Shown: positions 54,366 to 64,000, numbered from the stretch's first letter. The stretch is 64,000 nt of DNA from Pseudoalteromonas sp. R3 (GCF_004014715.1 NZ_CP034835.1:1116001-1180000), one strand, 5' to 3'. Notes: generated by a model from the sequence alone, not told the origin. Program-made: numbers and translations.

Positions 54366-55073
54366 TCACACAGCCTCCGCAACCTGCTCAATGTGCTGCT
54401 CAATGAGGCCTTCACTTAAGCGGAATTGCTTGTTGGCGTGATCGGCATACCGAGGGTCGTGCGTAACCAGACAAATTGTCGTGCCATTGTCGTTGAGTGA
54501 TTTCAGCATCGCCATTACCGCATCACCATTTTTGGAATCCAGGTTACCGGTGGCCTCATCAACCAGTAGCAGAGCTGGTTCACATACCAGTGCCCGGGCA
54601 ATCGCCACACGCTGTTGTTGACCGCCCGAAAGCTGGTTTGGCTTGTGACCAGCGCGGTTCAGCATATCAACTGTCGCCAGACATTTTTCAACCCGGGTGC
54701 GGATCTCTTCGTCGCTATATTGGGTGTTTGCATAATCCAGTGGTAATGCCACATTGTCGTATACACTCAGCTCATCAATCAGGTTAAATGACTGGAAGAT
54801 AAAGCCGATTTTCTGGTTGCGAATGGCTGCCGCTTCTTTAATCGAAAGGCTGCTGACGTCCATGCCATCGAGCATATAGGTGCCCTCTGAAGGAATGTCC
54901 AGCAGACCCAGGATAGACAGCAAGGTTGATTTACCGCAGCCAGAAGGGCCACAGATTGAAACAAACTCACCTTCTTTGATTTCTAAATTCACGCCACGCA
55001 GTGCATGGGTTTCCATTTCTTCCGTCGCGTAGACTTTTTTGATCCCGTTAAGGGTGATAATTGACTTGGACAT
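54366..55073 (-). CDS. ABC transporter ATPase (MacB/LolD type)
   Basis: This 235-residue subunit has Walker A GPSGCGKST, signature LSGGQQQRVAIARAL, Walker B LLLVDEAT and the H-loop VTHDPR. The Q-loop FIFQSFNLIDELSVYDNVALPL is typical of the MacB/LolD family. It lies between the adaptor and permease genes, with 19 nt and 1 nt gaps, as a single tripartite export operon. Confidence 0.93.
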   Translation of the reverse strand: MSKSIITLNGIKKVYATEEMETHALRGVNLEIKEGEFVSICGPSGCGKSTLLSILGLLDIPSEGTYMLDGMDVSSLSIKEAAAIRNQKIGFIFQSFNLIDELSVYDNVALPLDYANTQYSDEEIRTRVEKCLATVDMLNRAGHKPNQLSGGQQQRVAIARALVCEPALLLVDEATGNLDSKNGDAVMAMLKSLNDNGTTICLVTHDPRYADHANKQFRLSEGLIEQHIEQVAEAV

Positions 55074-55092
55074 AAAATGCTTCTCCCGGCTC

Positions 55093-56343
55093 CTAGTTGA
55101 TGATGCCTATTGTTTTTGATTCTTTAAAACTGGCCATATCCGATAAAATAAAGATGTCGCCCAGTTTGGCTCCTGAGGTAATTTGTAAATAGCGTCCGGC
55201 GTCTTCGCCAAACGTGACCTGCGCCCGATAGGCCGCATCGCCACTGTCATCCAGTTTGAACAAGGTTTGTGTCGACTGGGTTCTGACGTTGACCGGACGT
55301 TCGATATAAAGGGTATTTTCTAGTGCTTTAGTGAAGATTTTTGCATCGACGCTGAGTTCAGGCCGCGCCGAGCTGGATAGCTCTGCAACAAATGCAACTT
55401 CAACCTCAACCATGCCATCCTGTACTTCTGGGGTAATGCGCTGTACTTTCGCAGCAACCTGATCGTTACGAATTTTGACAGTCGCTGCCTGACCAATCTG
55501 AACACGTTCAGCCTGCGACTGTGACACTTTGATCAGACCAACCAGGTCATCCTCACTGCCTACCAGCGCCAACTCCTGGCCTGCGATAACACTTTGACCC
55601 AGCTCAACCGGTGAGCGCTGCAAAATACCGCTCATGCCCGCTCTGACGGTTAGCCTGTTGACCCGATCCTGGATAGCCTGATGCTGGGCTTTTTGCTGTT
55701 CCATCTGACCTTCCTGAATAGCGTAGGCCTGTTCGTGAACCAGTTTGAGCTGCGCCATCCGATTCTCCTGAATATCGATGGACTCTTGTAACTGCTCATA
55801 TTCAAGTACCGTGGTGTTGTAGCTTAGTCGCGATACTATCCCTTTCTCTACCAGCTCAGTTTCGGCGGTTTTTTTCAGTGCCAGCTTTTTATACTCGGCA
55901 CGCAGTTCGCTCAGCTTAGAGGATTCGGTGAGTAACTCTCGTTTATTGTCCAGTGCCAGGCGTTTGAGATTGGCTTCTTCTTTTGATAGTGCCATCAAAG
56001 AGCGTTCTAACTCTTGCTCCATTTCCGGGTTACTCATCCGTAAGATAACCGAATCCGGGGTGACCCGGGCGCCAGGCTTAAGTACCACTTCGTCAATGGT
56101 GGCAGGGTAGCGGGCAGTGATCAGCTTTTGGCTGTTTGATCTCAGTACACCAAAGCCGGTGATTTCAGCTTGCAGCGTGCCCCGTTGCACTTGTGCTGTC
56201 ACTATGTCGTTGCGTTGGATCTTGCGCTCGCCATCGGGTTTTAAGGCAACCCAGCCCAGGATCGAAACACACAGTAACGCGGCACCTGTCATCAGATACT
56301 TTTTATTCGATTGCTTTTTAGCTTTGTGTTTGACTACATCCAT
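55093..56343 (-). CDS. HlyD/MFP periplasmic adaptor subunit
   Basis: This 416-residue protein has a membrane anchor near 16-32, a barrel-sandwich (lipoyl-like) half, a long coiled-coil hairpin (about 105-220) and a second half with GMSGILQRSPVELGQSV and the beta-barrel region. It bridges the ABC permease to a TolC-like outer channel that is not encoded here. Order and spacing tie it to the ABC pair. A GC-rich palindrome lies before it. Confidence 0.88.
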   Translation of the reverse strand: MDVVKHKAKKQSNKKYLMTGAALLCVSILGWVALKPDGERKIQRNDIVTAQVQRGTLQAEITGFGVLRSNSQKLITARYPATIDEVVLKPGARVTPDSVILRMSNPEMEQELERSLMALSKEEANLKRLALDNKRELLTESSKLSELRAEYKKLALKKTAETELVEKGIVSRLSYNTTVLEYEQLQESIDIQENRMAQLKLVHEQAYAIQEGQMEQQKAQHQAIQDRVNRLTVRAGMSGILQRSPVELGQSVIAGQELALVGSEDDLVGLIKVSQSQAERVQIGQAATVKIRNDQVAAKVQRITPEVQDGMVEVEVAFVAELSSSARPELSVDAKIFTKALENTLYIERPVNVRTQSTQTLFKLDDSGDAAYRAQVTFGEDAGRYLQITSGAKLGDIFILSDMASFKESKTIGIIN

Positions 56344-56365
56344 CTCTATTCCTTAAATGACGTTC

Positions 56366-56385
56366 CCGGGCCCTGTCGGGCCCGG
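56366..56385. promoter_or_regulatory. GC-rich palindrome between MFS and adaptor genes
   Basis: CCGGGCCC (56366-56373) pairs perfectly with GGGCCCGG (56378-56385) over a 4-nt loop between the MFS stop and the adaptor start. There is no T-tract, so it is more an attenuator or mRNA-processing hairpin than a strong terminator. Confidence 0.4.
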
Positions 56386-56392
56386 CATTACG

Positions 56393-57748
56393 TTATGCGG
56401 TTTGCGCTTTAGTATCGTCAGCTTCCTGGTCCGGGCTGGCATCATCGTCATCATTGGCTTCGTCAATGTTGCGAATGTGCTTGTTCATAAAGCCCAGCAC
56501 AGCAAATAGTACTGGCAGCGCCGCGAGCAGGATGAGCATTAAGCCAATACCACGACCCGGGCCGGTGCCAATGATTGGTCCGAAGAAGTTTGATACCGCA
56601 TTCTCACTACGCATAACCGGCTCAAACACATAGTCGGCCAGAGGTCCGGCGAGGAAATCACCCAGCGGAATGGTAAATTGTGCAAACATCCTTCTCAGAG
56701 CAAACACACGTCCTTGCATTTTTGGTGGGATACGTGTTTGCCAGATAACCTGGCTACTGCCGTTAATGGTAGGAACACAAAACTGGAACAGGAACAGGCC
56801 TATCATAACGACCCAGATCATATTGCTCATACCCATGATGAACAGACAAATGCCCATGGCCAGACCGCCGAACAGAATACCGTTGATCTTGCGTTGCGGA
56901 CCGCCACTCCATGCCAGGTAGCTGGCACCAACCAGCGAGCCGATACCGCCAACGGATAACACCAGACCTGTCTGCCAGTTTTCGGCAGTGAAGTTCACCA
57001 TAGGAACAATGGAAATTGTGCCCATACTTACTACGAAGTTAACAAGGCAGAAAAATAATAGCAAATAGACGAGATCTTTTTGCTGGAACAGGTAGTTCCA
57101 GGCCACTTTGATCTCCTGCCACATGTTAGATTCTTCTTCTGCGCCCTCATAAGGTTCAGGTTTAGGGATTTTCACCAGTAGCAGGGTGCACAGGGCAAAT
57201 ACAAAGGTCACTAAATCAATGATGAAGATAGTGAACAGATCCACAAAGGCTAGCAGAGCACCCGCTAATAACGGGCCTGCAATCAGTGAGATAGAACCAA
57301 TCATCTGCATCAGGCCCGATACCCGGCCATAATCCTTACGCTCAATCAGGGTAGTAATGGCTGCGATATTCGCCGGCCCCTGGAAGGCTGTGGCGATGGC
57401 AGAGATACCCACACCGATAAAGATGATCCACATGTTCAGCATGTCGAAGTAGAAACACGCAGCTAAGCCAAGCGTGACCAATGCGCTGAGGGTGTCAGCA
57501 AAAATCAAAATCAGCTTACGGTCGTAGCGGTCAACCAGCGCACCGATAATGGGAGAAAAAATAATGGCCGGCAGACCGGTTATCACGGCAACCATAGTAA
57601 AGCTGGTTACTGAGTCGGTTTCGCCCAGTAGCCAGATACCGACGGCAAAGCTGGTGATCCCTGAGCCCAGTACAGATACCATCTGTCCCAGCCACATAAG
57701 GTAGTAGGTTTTCATCCCACTACTGGAGTTTTTGATTGTCTCAAACAT
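56393..57748 (-). CDS. MFS exporter (EntS/MFS_3-like) of the NRPS locus
   Basis: A 451-residue protein of about 12 membrane helices. GALVDRYDRKLILIFAD and the later PPKMQGRVFALRRMF are the MFS_3/EntS-type motifs, and the C-terminal tail is acidic (DEANDDDDASPDQEADD). EntS exports enterobactin, so siderophore or peptide export is the obvious idea. It lies 15 nt after the NRPS gene. Confidence 0.88.
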   Translation of the reverse strand: MFETIKNSSSGMKTYYLMWLGQMVSVLGSGITSFAVGIWLLGETDSVTSFTMVAVITGLPAIIFSPIIGALVDRYDRKLILIFADTLSALVTLGLAACFYFDMLNMWIIFIGVGISAIATAFQGPANIAAITTLIERKDYGRVSGLMQMIGSISLIAGPLLAGALLAFVDLFTIFIIDLVTFVFALCTLLLVKIPKPEPYEGAEEESNMWQEIKVAWNYLFQQKDLVYLLLFFCLVNFVVSMGTISIVPMVNFTAENWQTGLVLSVGGIGSLVGASYLAWSGGPQRKINGILFGGLAMGICLFIMGMSNMIWVVMIGLFLFQFCVPTINGSSQVIWQTRIPPKMQGRVFALRRMFAQFTIPLGDFLAGPLADYVFEPVMRSENAVSNFFGPIIGTGPGRGIGLMLILLAALPVLFAVLGFMNKHIRNIDEANDDDDASPDQEADDTKAQTA

Positions 57749-57763
57749 GGAAAAATCTCTTCA

Positions 57764-60700
57764 TTATAATTGGTTATAGGTTGCAAGGATCTCTTTTAAA
57801 CACGCTTCACAATGCTCAGCAAGGCGCGCTATTTTGGCTTCTTCAAACTGATTACTACTGAATTCCCAGCGCACACTCAGTTGGTTCTGCTTGATGTAAA
57901 CACCCACGGCAAGAGGACGCAGACGCTTGGTTTCTTTATCCAGCCCATAGCCGCCGAAGCCATCTTCACGTTGTAACACGCGCAGATCGGCGACATTGTC
58001 ATGGCCGAAGTAGTTAAAGAACACCTGAGGTTCAGGGACGGTATTAAAGTGGTCGATTAGCTCCTTATCTTTTGCCAGATAGCGCAGTACGCCATAGCCG
58101 ATACCGCCGTTAGGAATGGCTCTGAGTTGTTCATTGATATATTTCATGGCACCAACCGGACTGCGGTTGTCGCCATAGCTGAGAAAAGCGGGGTAAATGG
58201 TATTGAACCAGCCCACGGTGCGAGACAAGTCGACGTCATCAAACAAAGGTTCACGACCATGACCGAGCAGGTCGATCATCAGACAGTTTGAGTCACACTC
58301 ACGCATAAAGGCATAGACGATACTGGTCAGCAAAACACTGTCTATTTGTGCGCCCGTTACCTTAGTCACTTCTGTTGTCAGCAAGGTGGTTTCGGCTTCA
58401 TCGAACTGCACATAAACACTTTGTGAAGAGGCCATGCTGTTGACGCCATCCGGGAAGTCCTTTGGCAAATCGGCGGCATGTTTACGCTCTTCGAGCATCC
58501 AGTAATCACGCTGCTTGAGGGCATCTTCCGACTGGCTCCACTGGGTCAGTTTCTCCACCCACTGAGCAAAGGAAGTGCCTTTTTTGGGCAGCTCCAGAGG
58601 CTCATCGCGACTGATCTGACGGTAGCAGGTTTCAAAATCATCTATGATGGTATGCCAGCTGCCAATATCCGCCAGCATAAAGTGGCCGATCAGGAACAGC
58701 ATAGGTTTTTCACCTGGGCTTGCCGGGTACAGGATGGCGCGAAATAGCGGGCCATTGGCCAGGTCCATGGCAGTTGCCGTATCGAATATATGATAGTTAA
58801 CCTGCTGTGCCAGCGTACGTTCTTGGGTTTCTTCAAGGCTTGCCAGCGTCAGTGGCGCCCTGGCTGGTAGTTCATCACCTATCAGCTGATGCTGACCAGA
58901 CGCATCTGTGGTCAGGCGCATTCTCAACGTGTCGTGCTGTGCCATCACATGTAACAGAGACTGCTCAATTGCTGAAATATCAAAGTCTTTGTCTCTGGGT
59001 AGCAGGAATACACCCAGAGTGTGATATTCCGGATGAGTATGAGACAACTCCAGGAAGTGCTTTTGTGCCGGTGTCATGGCAACCGGGCCAACCACAGGCT
59101 CGACCTGACGCAGGATCTGCGTGGTCAATGATGCCTCGGCCAGGGCACGCACGGTTTTGTGCTGGAACACTTGCTTTGGCGTGATTTCGATATCAAACGG
59201 TTTGGCTTTGGCAACCAGGCGGATCACCAGTAGTGAGTCACCCCCCAGGCTGAAAAAGTCGTCGTCTATGCCCACTTGCGGCGTTTTAAGAATTTCGCTG
59301 TACAAGCGGCACAGCGTGGCCTGCAAGTCATTTTCCGGAGCACAGTAGGGCACTTTACTGCTCATCGCGCTCATGTCTGGTACCGGTAATGCGCGACGGT
59401 TCAGTTTACCGTTGGGCGTCAGAGGGATCTGCTTAAGGTATACAAATAAGCTGGGTACCATGTATTCGGGCAGCTTTTTCTTAAGGTGACGAACCAGCTG
59501 TTCCTGCTCCAATTCACCTGCGGCACTGCTGTAATAAGCGATGAGTTTTTTATCACTGCCAAATGTGTGCACCTGACAAACCGCTTGCTCTATGTCGTTG
59601 TGGCTGTTCAGTGTGCTTTCAATTTCGCCCAGCTCGATACGATAACCGCGCACTTTTACCTGATCATCGGCACGGCCCAGGAAGATGATTTTGCCGCTCG
59701 GGTCGTATTTGGCCAGGTCTTTGGTACGGTACAGTCGCAGAGTCTGACCTTTATAGTCATGGCTGATAAATGCCTCGTCAGTCAGGTCATCACGATTGAG
59801 ATAACCACGGGCAAGACAATCACCAGTGACGTACAGTTCGCCAGGTACGCCAGGCGGTACTGCCTGCATCTGGCTGTCGAGCAGCAACATAGTGACATTT
59901 TCAATCGGTTTACCTATGGTCACCGCACCGGTTTCTCCGTCACCACTTTCAATACGGTGGCGTGAACACCATACGGTGGCTTCGGTAGGACCATAAAGGT
60001 TCCAGAATGACGAGGATTTAAGCAGCAGGTCTTCTGCCAGCTCAGGCGGGAGTGCTTCACCGCCACAGAGGATCCGCATGTCGCGTTTACCCTGCCAGCC
60101 CAGTTCCAGCATCATACGCCAGGTCGACGGGGTGGCCTGCATTACGTCGATATCGTGGCGGTCAATCAATGCGATAAGTTGGGTTGGATCCAGCACTTGC
60201 TCTCGTTGTGCCAGTACCACAGTGGCGCCGCTGATCAGGGGCATAAAGATCTCAAGCACCGCAATGTCAAAACAAATAGTGGTGCAGGCCAGCAGCTTTT
60301 CGCCTGTGCGCATGCCGGGTGCCTGTTGCATTGCAAACAGGAAGTTACTGACACTGTGATGTGGGATCATCACCCCTTTGGGGTTACCGGTCGAGCCGGA
60401 TGTGAAAATCACATATGCCAGCAGGTCTAAATCATTGGCCACATCAAAGCTCAGCGCGATATCCGCATCCGGCTGCGGTGCAGCTGCGCTCAACAAGCCA
60501 TCGGGCGTGATCAGAGTCAGCTGACTATACTGGCTGAATTTCTCACTGAGCGAGTCATTGGTGATCACATATTGTGTCTGAGCATTGTCCAGCATATAGC
60601 TGACCCGCTCTTTCGGGTAGTCGGTATCAAGTGGAATATACGCAGCGCCGGTTTTCAAAATCGCCAGCATGGCGACTATCATAGACGCATTACGATGCGT

Positions 60701-62407
60701 AGCCATGGCCACAAAATCACCCGCACGTACACCTTGCTGATAAAGGTGGTTCGCCAGGGCATTAGCACGGTTTTCTAACGCCTGATAGCTCAGGGTGAGG
60801 TCGCCATCGATGATGGCACTGGCGTTGTGAGTACGGTTAACCTGCGCACTGACCAGCTGGTGCAGCGGCTGATGGTCAAAGGTGTGTTGTGGCCCATCCT
60901 GCCATTGCTCTGTGATGGTCTGCTGCTGCTCCTGAGAGAGCAATGAAAACTGCTCAATTTTTTGTTCAGGCGCGGCTATCACGCGCTCCAGCAATAATGC
61001 AAAGTGACCGGCAAGTCGCTCAATCGACGCCATATCAAACAGATCAGTGTTGAACTCGATAAAGCCACTCAAGGTATCTGACTGACTAAAGTAGAAGGTC
61101 AGATCCAGTTTGGACGTTTTGTTCTCCGAGCTCATGGGCGCAAACAGGGGTTGCTGCCCTGATGATGCCGGATTACCCATTGAAGAGGTGGTGTTATCGA
61201 GGATCAGCATGACCTGGAAAATAGCGGCGCGGCTTAAATCCCGGGTCGGGTTTAACTCATCCACCAGTTTTTCAAATGACACGTCCTGATTCGCATAAGC
61301 ATCAAGCAGCGTTTGCTTTTCCAGATCCAGCATCTGAGTGAAACTTAGTTCGGGCTCCACCTGGGTGCGAAACGCCAGAGTGTTGGTAAAAAAGCCCAGT
61401 GCCTGCGCCAGGGTGGGTTTTTCACGGTTGGCAATCAGGGTACCGATGGCAAAGTCGCTCTGACGCGTGTATTTGTGCAGTAAAATACGCAGTACACACA
61501 GCAACAGGTTATAGGTCGTGATACCACGTTGCTCGCAAAACGCACGCACCCGTGCAGCCAGGTTTTCTGCCAGTGGCAGTGTGCAGGCATCGCCGTTAAA
61601 AGTGCGCTCGGCCGGGCGAGGACGGTCGCAATACAGTTCAATCGGTGGAACGGCTTCGAGCTGTTTCAGCCAGTATTGAAGTTTGCTTTTCAGCGCTTCT
61701 TCTTGCTCAGGCATACGTTGCCAGCAGGCATAGTCAATATAGCTGGCCTGCGGTTTAGCAGGCTGCTCGCCTTTGCCGGACAGTGCGGCATAGGTTTGGT
61801 TGACATAGCGAATAAACAGATTGTGCGACCAGGCGTCAAATCCGATGTGGTGTACATTGACATACCAGATGTAGTGATCGCCGGCGAGCTTGAACAGGCG
61901 AGTGCGGAAGATGCCTTCGCGAGTAAGATCGAATGCGCGTTCGCAATCTTCCTCAATTTCTCTGAGCGCGTCCTGTTTGCCTTGCTCAAGAGTACGCTCT
62001 GAGAAATCGACAATGGGCAGAACCCGATATTTGTCCTGCGCTTTGAGCTCATCCATGCTCAGGATGACCTGATGTGCTTCGCCCTGGTCTTCGTCAAACC
62101 GGCAGCGCAAAATGTCGTGATCTGCCAGGGTTTGCTCAACGGCCTGAGTAAAACTGTCCAGATCCAGCGGTTGTGTGCTCTGGTATAGCTGAGGAATGCT
62201 GTATTCCGGGCTCTCTGGTTCGTAGCGAGACAAGAACCAGATCCTTTGTTGTTCATGCGAGAGTGGAAAACGTTGCTGCGCTGCTTTAGCCACGACGGGA
62301 ATGTCGTTCGCCACCGCTTTGGCTGCTTTGTTTTTTTCCGCAAGTTGTTGCAGTAACTTAGCCCGTTTTTCGGGGCTAAGTGCACTGAGTTTCTGTTGAA
62401 TATCCAT
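57764..62407 (-). CDS. Nonribosomal peptide synthetase, C-A-PCP plus degenerate E-like domain
   Basis: This 1547-residue NRPS has a condensation domain (about 45-480, HHIGFDAW with H186, H187 and D191), an adenylation domain (about 500-1020, IFTSGSTGNPKG near 670), a PCP (LGGDSLLV, serine near 1057) and a C-terminal domain (about 1110-1540) of the epimerase type. In the last, the HHxxxD motif reads GHFMLAD and EGHGRE reads LGHGRE, so catalysis is doubtful. Hand-read pocket residues are D-I-L-Q-L-G-L-V-W, a glycine-like code. No thioesterase follows. It overlaps the export genes' transcription unit and receives its upstream partner's product by docking. Confidence 0.9.
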   Translation of the reverse strand: MDIQQKLSALSPEKRAKLLQQLAEKNKAAKAVANDIPVVAKAAQQRFPLSHEQQRIWFLSRYEPESPEYSIPQLYQSTQPLDLDSFTQAVEQTLADHDILRCRFDEDQGEAHQVILSMDELKAQDKYRVLPIVDFSERTLEQGKQDALREIEEDCERAFDLTREGIFRTRLFKLAGDHYIWYVNVHHIGFDAWSHNLFIRYVNQTYAALSGKGEQPAKPQASYIDYACWQRMPEQEEALKSKLQYWLKQLEAVPPIELYCDRPRPAERTFNGDACTLPLAENLAARVRAFCEQRGITTYNLLLCVLRILLHKYTRQSDFAIGTLIANREKPTLAQALGFFTNTLAFRTQVEPELSFTQMLDLEKQTLLDAYANQDVSFEKLVDELNPTRDLSRAAIFQVMLILDNTTSSMGNPASSGQQPLFAPMSSENKTSKLDLTFYFSQSDTLSGFIEFNTDLFDMASIERLAGHFALLLERVIAAPEQKIEQFSLLSQEQQQTITEQWQDGPQHTFDHQPLHQLVSAQVNRTHNASAIIDGDLTLSYQALENRANALANHLYQQGVRAGDFVAMATHRNASMIVAMLAILKTGAAYIPLDTDYPKERVSYMLDNAQTQYVITNDSLSEKFSQYSQLTLITPDGLLSAAAPQPDADIALSFDVANDLDLLAYVIFTSGSTGNPKGVMIPHHSVSNFLFAMQQAPGMRTGEKLLACTTICFDIAVLEIFMPLISGATVVLAQREQVLDPTQLIALIDRHDIDVMQATPSTWRMMLELGWQGKRDMRILCGGEALPPELAEDLLLKSSSFWNLYGPTEATVWCSRHRIESGDGETGAVTIGKPIENVTMLLLDSQMQAVPPGVPGELYVTGDCLARGYLNRDDLTDEAFISHDYKGQTLRLYRTKDLAKYDPSGKIIFLGRADDQVKVRGYRIELGEIESTLNSHNDIEQAVCQVHTFGSDKKLIAYYSSAAGELEQEQLVRHLKKKLPEYMVPSLFVYLKQIPLTPNGKLNRRALPVPDMSAMSSKVPYCAPENDLQATLCRLYSEILKTPQVGIDDDFFSLGGDSLLVIRLVAKAKPFDIEITPKQVFQHKTVRALAEASLTTQILRQVEPVVGPVAMTPAQKHFLELSHTHPEYHTLGVFLLPRDKDFDISAIEQSLLHVMAQHDTLRMRLTTDASGQHQLIGDELPARAPLTLASLEETQERTLAQQVNYHIFDTATAMDLANGPLFRAILYPASPGEKPMLFLIGHFMLADIGSWHTIIDDFETCYRQISRDEPLELPKKGTSFAQWVEKLTQWSQSEDALKQRDYWMLEERKHAADLPKDFPDGVNSMASSQSVYVQFDEAETTLLTTEVTKVTGAQIDSVLLTSIVYAFMRECDSNCLMIDLLGHGREPLFDDVDLSRTVGWFNTIYPAFLSYGDNRSPVGAMKYINEQLRAIPNGGIGYGVLRYLAKDKELIDHFNTVPEPQVFFNYFGHDNVADLRVLQREDGFGGYGLDKETKRLRPLAVGVYIKQNQLSVRWEFSSNQFEEAKIARLAEHCEACLKEILATYNQL

Positions 62408-62419
62408 AATGCCTCATTG

Positions 62420-64000
62420 TTATTCTTGTTCTAGTTCCATCAGTAATGCAGCTAAATCGGCGTCATCCACCTGACTTAACTGTACTTGCTCAATGTGACT
62501 GCTGAGCTGGCTTACGCTCTGATAGGCCAGTACATCGGCAATCGTCAGGCTGCTCAGGCCAAATGCTTCGTTCAGTCCTGCGACCAGTTGCATGGCCAAA
62601 ATAGAGTTGCCCCCGAGTTTAAAGAAGTTGTCACTGAGCCCGACTTTGTCCTGGCCGAGAATGTTCTGCCATAAGTCACAAATGGTTCGCTCTGTTTCAC
62701 TTTGTGGTGCCTGGTAGGGCATTAACTGGGTGAGCTGATAGCGACCCAGTGCCTTTTTATCGACTTTACCGCTGGGCGTCAGTGGCAGAGTGTCCAGTGC
62801 TATCAGATGAGTCGGCACCATAAAGTGAGGGAGCTGAGCTGATAAACCGGTGACCAGCTGCGTCTCTTCCAGTGCGCTCTGGGCGACATAGAACGCCGCC
62901 AGCACAGGCTCGGTCTGGGTCTGGTTGATGACCACAGCACACTGACTGACACCGCTTTGCCGTTCAAGTACCGCTTCAATTTCCTGAAGCTCGATACGGT
63001 AGCCACGCAGCTTCACTTGATCATCCAGGCGCTGCAGGTAAGCCAGTTCACCATTGCCAAGCTGACGAACTAAATCTCCGGTCAGATAGGCATCGACAGG
63101 TTGGCCGTCAATATCCAGGGTAACGAACTTTTCGGCATTCAACTCAGGGCGGTCACGGTAACCCATGGCCACACCCTGGCCCGCGATAGCCAGTTGTCCC
63201 ATTGCACCAAAGCGTGCCAGCTGATTATGCTCATTCAGCACATACAACTGGGTATTGTGGATCGGGCAACCTATGGTCACGCGCTCACCGGGCAGGATCT
63301 GTTTGATGCTGGACCAGACGGTGGTTTCTGTCGGGCCGTACATGTTCCACAGTGCCTGATTATCCTGTACTAATTGTTGTGCCAGTGCATCGGGCAGAGC
63401 TTCACCACCAACCAGACAAGTGAGGTTAGATTTGCCTTGCCAGTTTGCGCTATACAGCAGACGCCAGGTGGCGGGCGTGCCCTGCATCAGGGTAATATCC
63501 TGCTGTGCAATCAGGGTACAAAGTTGTGCGCCATCTTTGCTTTGTACATCGTTCGCCAGTACCAAAGTGGCACCACAGTACAGTGGCAAGAAAAGCTCCA
63601 GCACAGAAATATCGAAGGAGTAGGGGGTAATGGCCAGCAGCTTGTCTGTGGCGGTGCAACCCGGTTTTTCAGCCATTGCGTACAAGAAGTTATTCATGTT
63701 GGCACGGCTGATATCAACCCCCTTGGGCAGACCCGTTGAACCCGAAGTGTAGATACAGTAGGCCTGATTTTCAGGGCGATACTCAGGTGTTGTTAATGCA
63801 CTGGTGCCCGCATCGAGCTGATTGATGTCAACAAGCTGGCAGTCTGCGCCAAGGCTAAAGCCGGACTCTGTGCTATCGCTGAGTACAAATCTGACCCCCG
63901 CATCCGTTGCAATAAAGCTCAGGCGTTCGCTGGGGTAGTCGGGGTCCAGTGGCAGATAGGCTGCACCACAATGAAAAATGGCAAGCAGGCTGATCAGTAA
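62420..64000 (-). CDS. Nonribosomal peptide synthetase, 3' part (A-PCP), truncated by the window edge
   Basis: The open frame continues through 64000, so the start is outside. Visible are the adenylation domain (IYTSGSTGLPKGVD, FDISVLELF, GEALPDAL, YGPTETTVW, YLTGDLV, GKVDKKAL) and a terminal PCP (KLGGNSILAMQ). The protein then ends, with an acidic tail that could be a docking helix; the next NRPS gene follows after 12 nt. Hand-read pocket residues are D-I-L-Q-L-G-M-V-W, close to the other module and to glycine codes. It acts before the 1547-residue NRPS. Confidence 0.88.
   Translation of the reverse strand, partial: LLISLLAIFHCGAAYLPLDPDYPSERLSFIATDAGVRFVLSDSTESGFSLGADCQLVDINQLDAGTSALTTPEYRPENQAYCIYTSGSTGLPKGVDISRANMNNFLYAMAEKPGCTATDKLLAITPYSFDISVLELFLPLYCGATLVLANDVQSKDGAQLCTLIAQQDITLMQGTPATWRLLYSANWQGKSNLTCLVGGEALPDALAQQLVQDNQALWNMYGPTETTVWSSIKQILPGERVTIGCPIHNTQLYVLNEHNQLARFGAMGQLAIAGQGVAMGYRDRPELNAEKFVTLDIDGQPVDAYLTGDLVRQLGNGELAYLQRLDDQVKLRGYRIELQEIEAVLERQSGVSQCAVVINQTQTEPVLAAFYVAQSALEETQLVTGLSAQLPHFMVPTHLIALDTLPLTPSGKVDKKALGRYQLTQLMPYQAPQSETERTICDLWQNILGQDKVGLSDNFFKLGGNSILAMQLVAGLNEAFGLSSLTIADVLAYQSVSQLSSHIEQVQLSQVDDADLAALLMELEQE

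Overview
The window looks like a chromosomal segment of a marine gammaproteobacterium, most probably Pseudoalteromonas or a close relative. This is inferred from the housekeeping block (6S RNA, ygfB, pepP, ubiH, ubiI, gcvT, gcvH, gcvP), an SO_0444-type metal permease, TonB receptors, a MITE-like repeat with AAATTGGTAT ends, dispersed TCATCCCGC palindromes and a decayed chromosomal integron. No search was run, so the genus is inference.

Region 1 (52-11647) is the most unusual part. A tightly packed minus-strand operon encodes, in transcription order, a Glu/Leu-dehydrogenase-like protein, a Cys/Met-metabolism PLP enzyme (broken by a 1-nt homopolymer frameshift), a gamma-glutamylcyclotransferase-like protein, two ATP-grasp ligases, a LanC/LanCL-like zinc protein, a class IV (BCAT-like) aminotransferase and two more ATP-grasp ligases. 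A divergent MFS exporter follows. Start/stop overlaps tie most of the genes together. I read it as a non-NRPS peptide or pseudopeptide pathway: the dehydrogenase and aminotransferase supply a building block, the four ligases join acids to amines, the cyclotransferase may remove a gamma-glutamyl group, and the PLP enzyme plus LanCL-like protein may do sulfur or thioether chemistry.

Region 2 (11801-32735) is mostly core genome. It holds a tripartite hybrid histidine kinase with a REC-degenerate-GGDEF partner, a DUF3192-like lipoprotein, a D-2-hydroxyacid dehydrogenase, a MerR regulator with a Cys-rich Cu/Zn-type permease, a PlsC-type acyltransferase, 6S RNA, ygfB-pepP-ubiH-ubiI, a LysR regulator, a truncated GcvT-like paralogue, and gcvT-gcvH-gcvP with internal and terminal hairpins.

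Region 3 (about 33.2-51.9 kb) is accessory. It begins with a three-gene unit (XRE regulator, membrane protein, 40-residue Gly-rich peptide). An integron-integrase pseudogene with an internal deletion, an attI-like segment, cassettes and one clear attC follow. Further on are a secreted ricin-type lectin, a REP-type Y1 transposase with many REP-like fragments, a Crp-family regulator, a HabA-like membrane protein, a TonB receptor, a thioesterase, a desaturase and several small lineage-specific genes with duplications. A diverged inverted copy of the attI-like segment closes the region, so about 16 kb is bracketed by inverted repeats.

Region 4 (51926-64000) is an NRPS locus read on the minus strand: the 3' part of one NRPS, a C-A-PCP-(degenerate E) NRPS, an MFS exporter, and an HlyD adaptor with ABC ATPase and permease. 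Both adenylation domains give glycine-like pocket residues by hand reading, and no thioesterase is seen. The NRPS continues beyond the right edge of the window.
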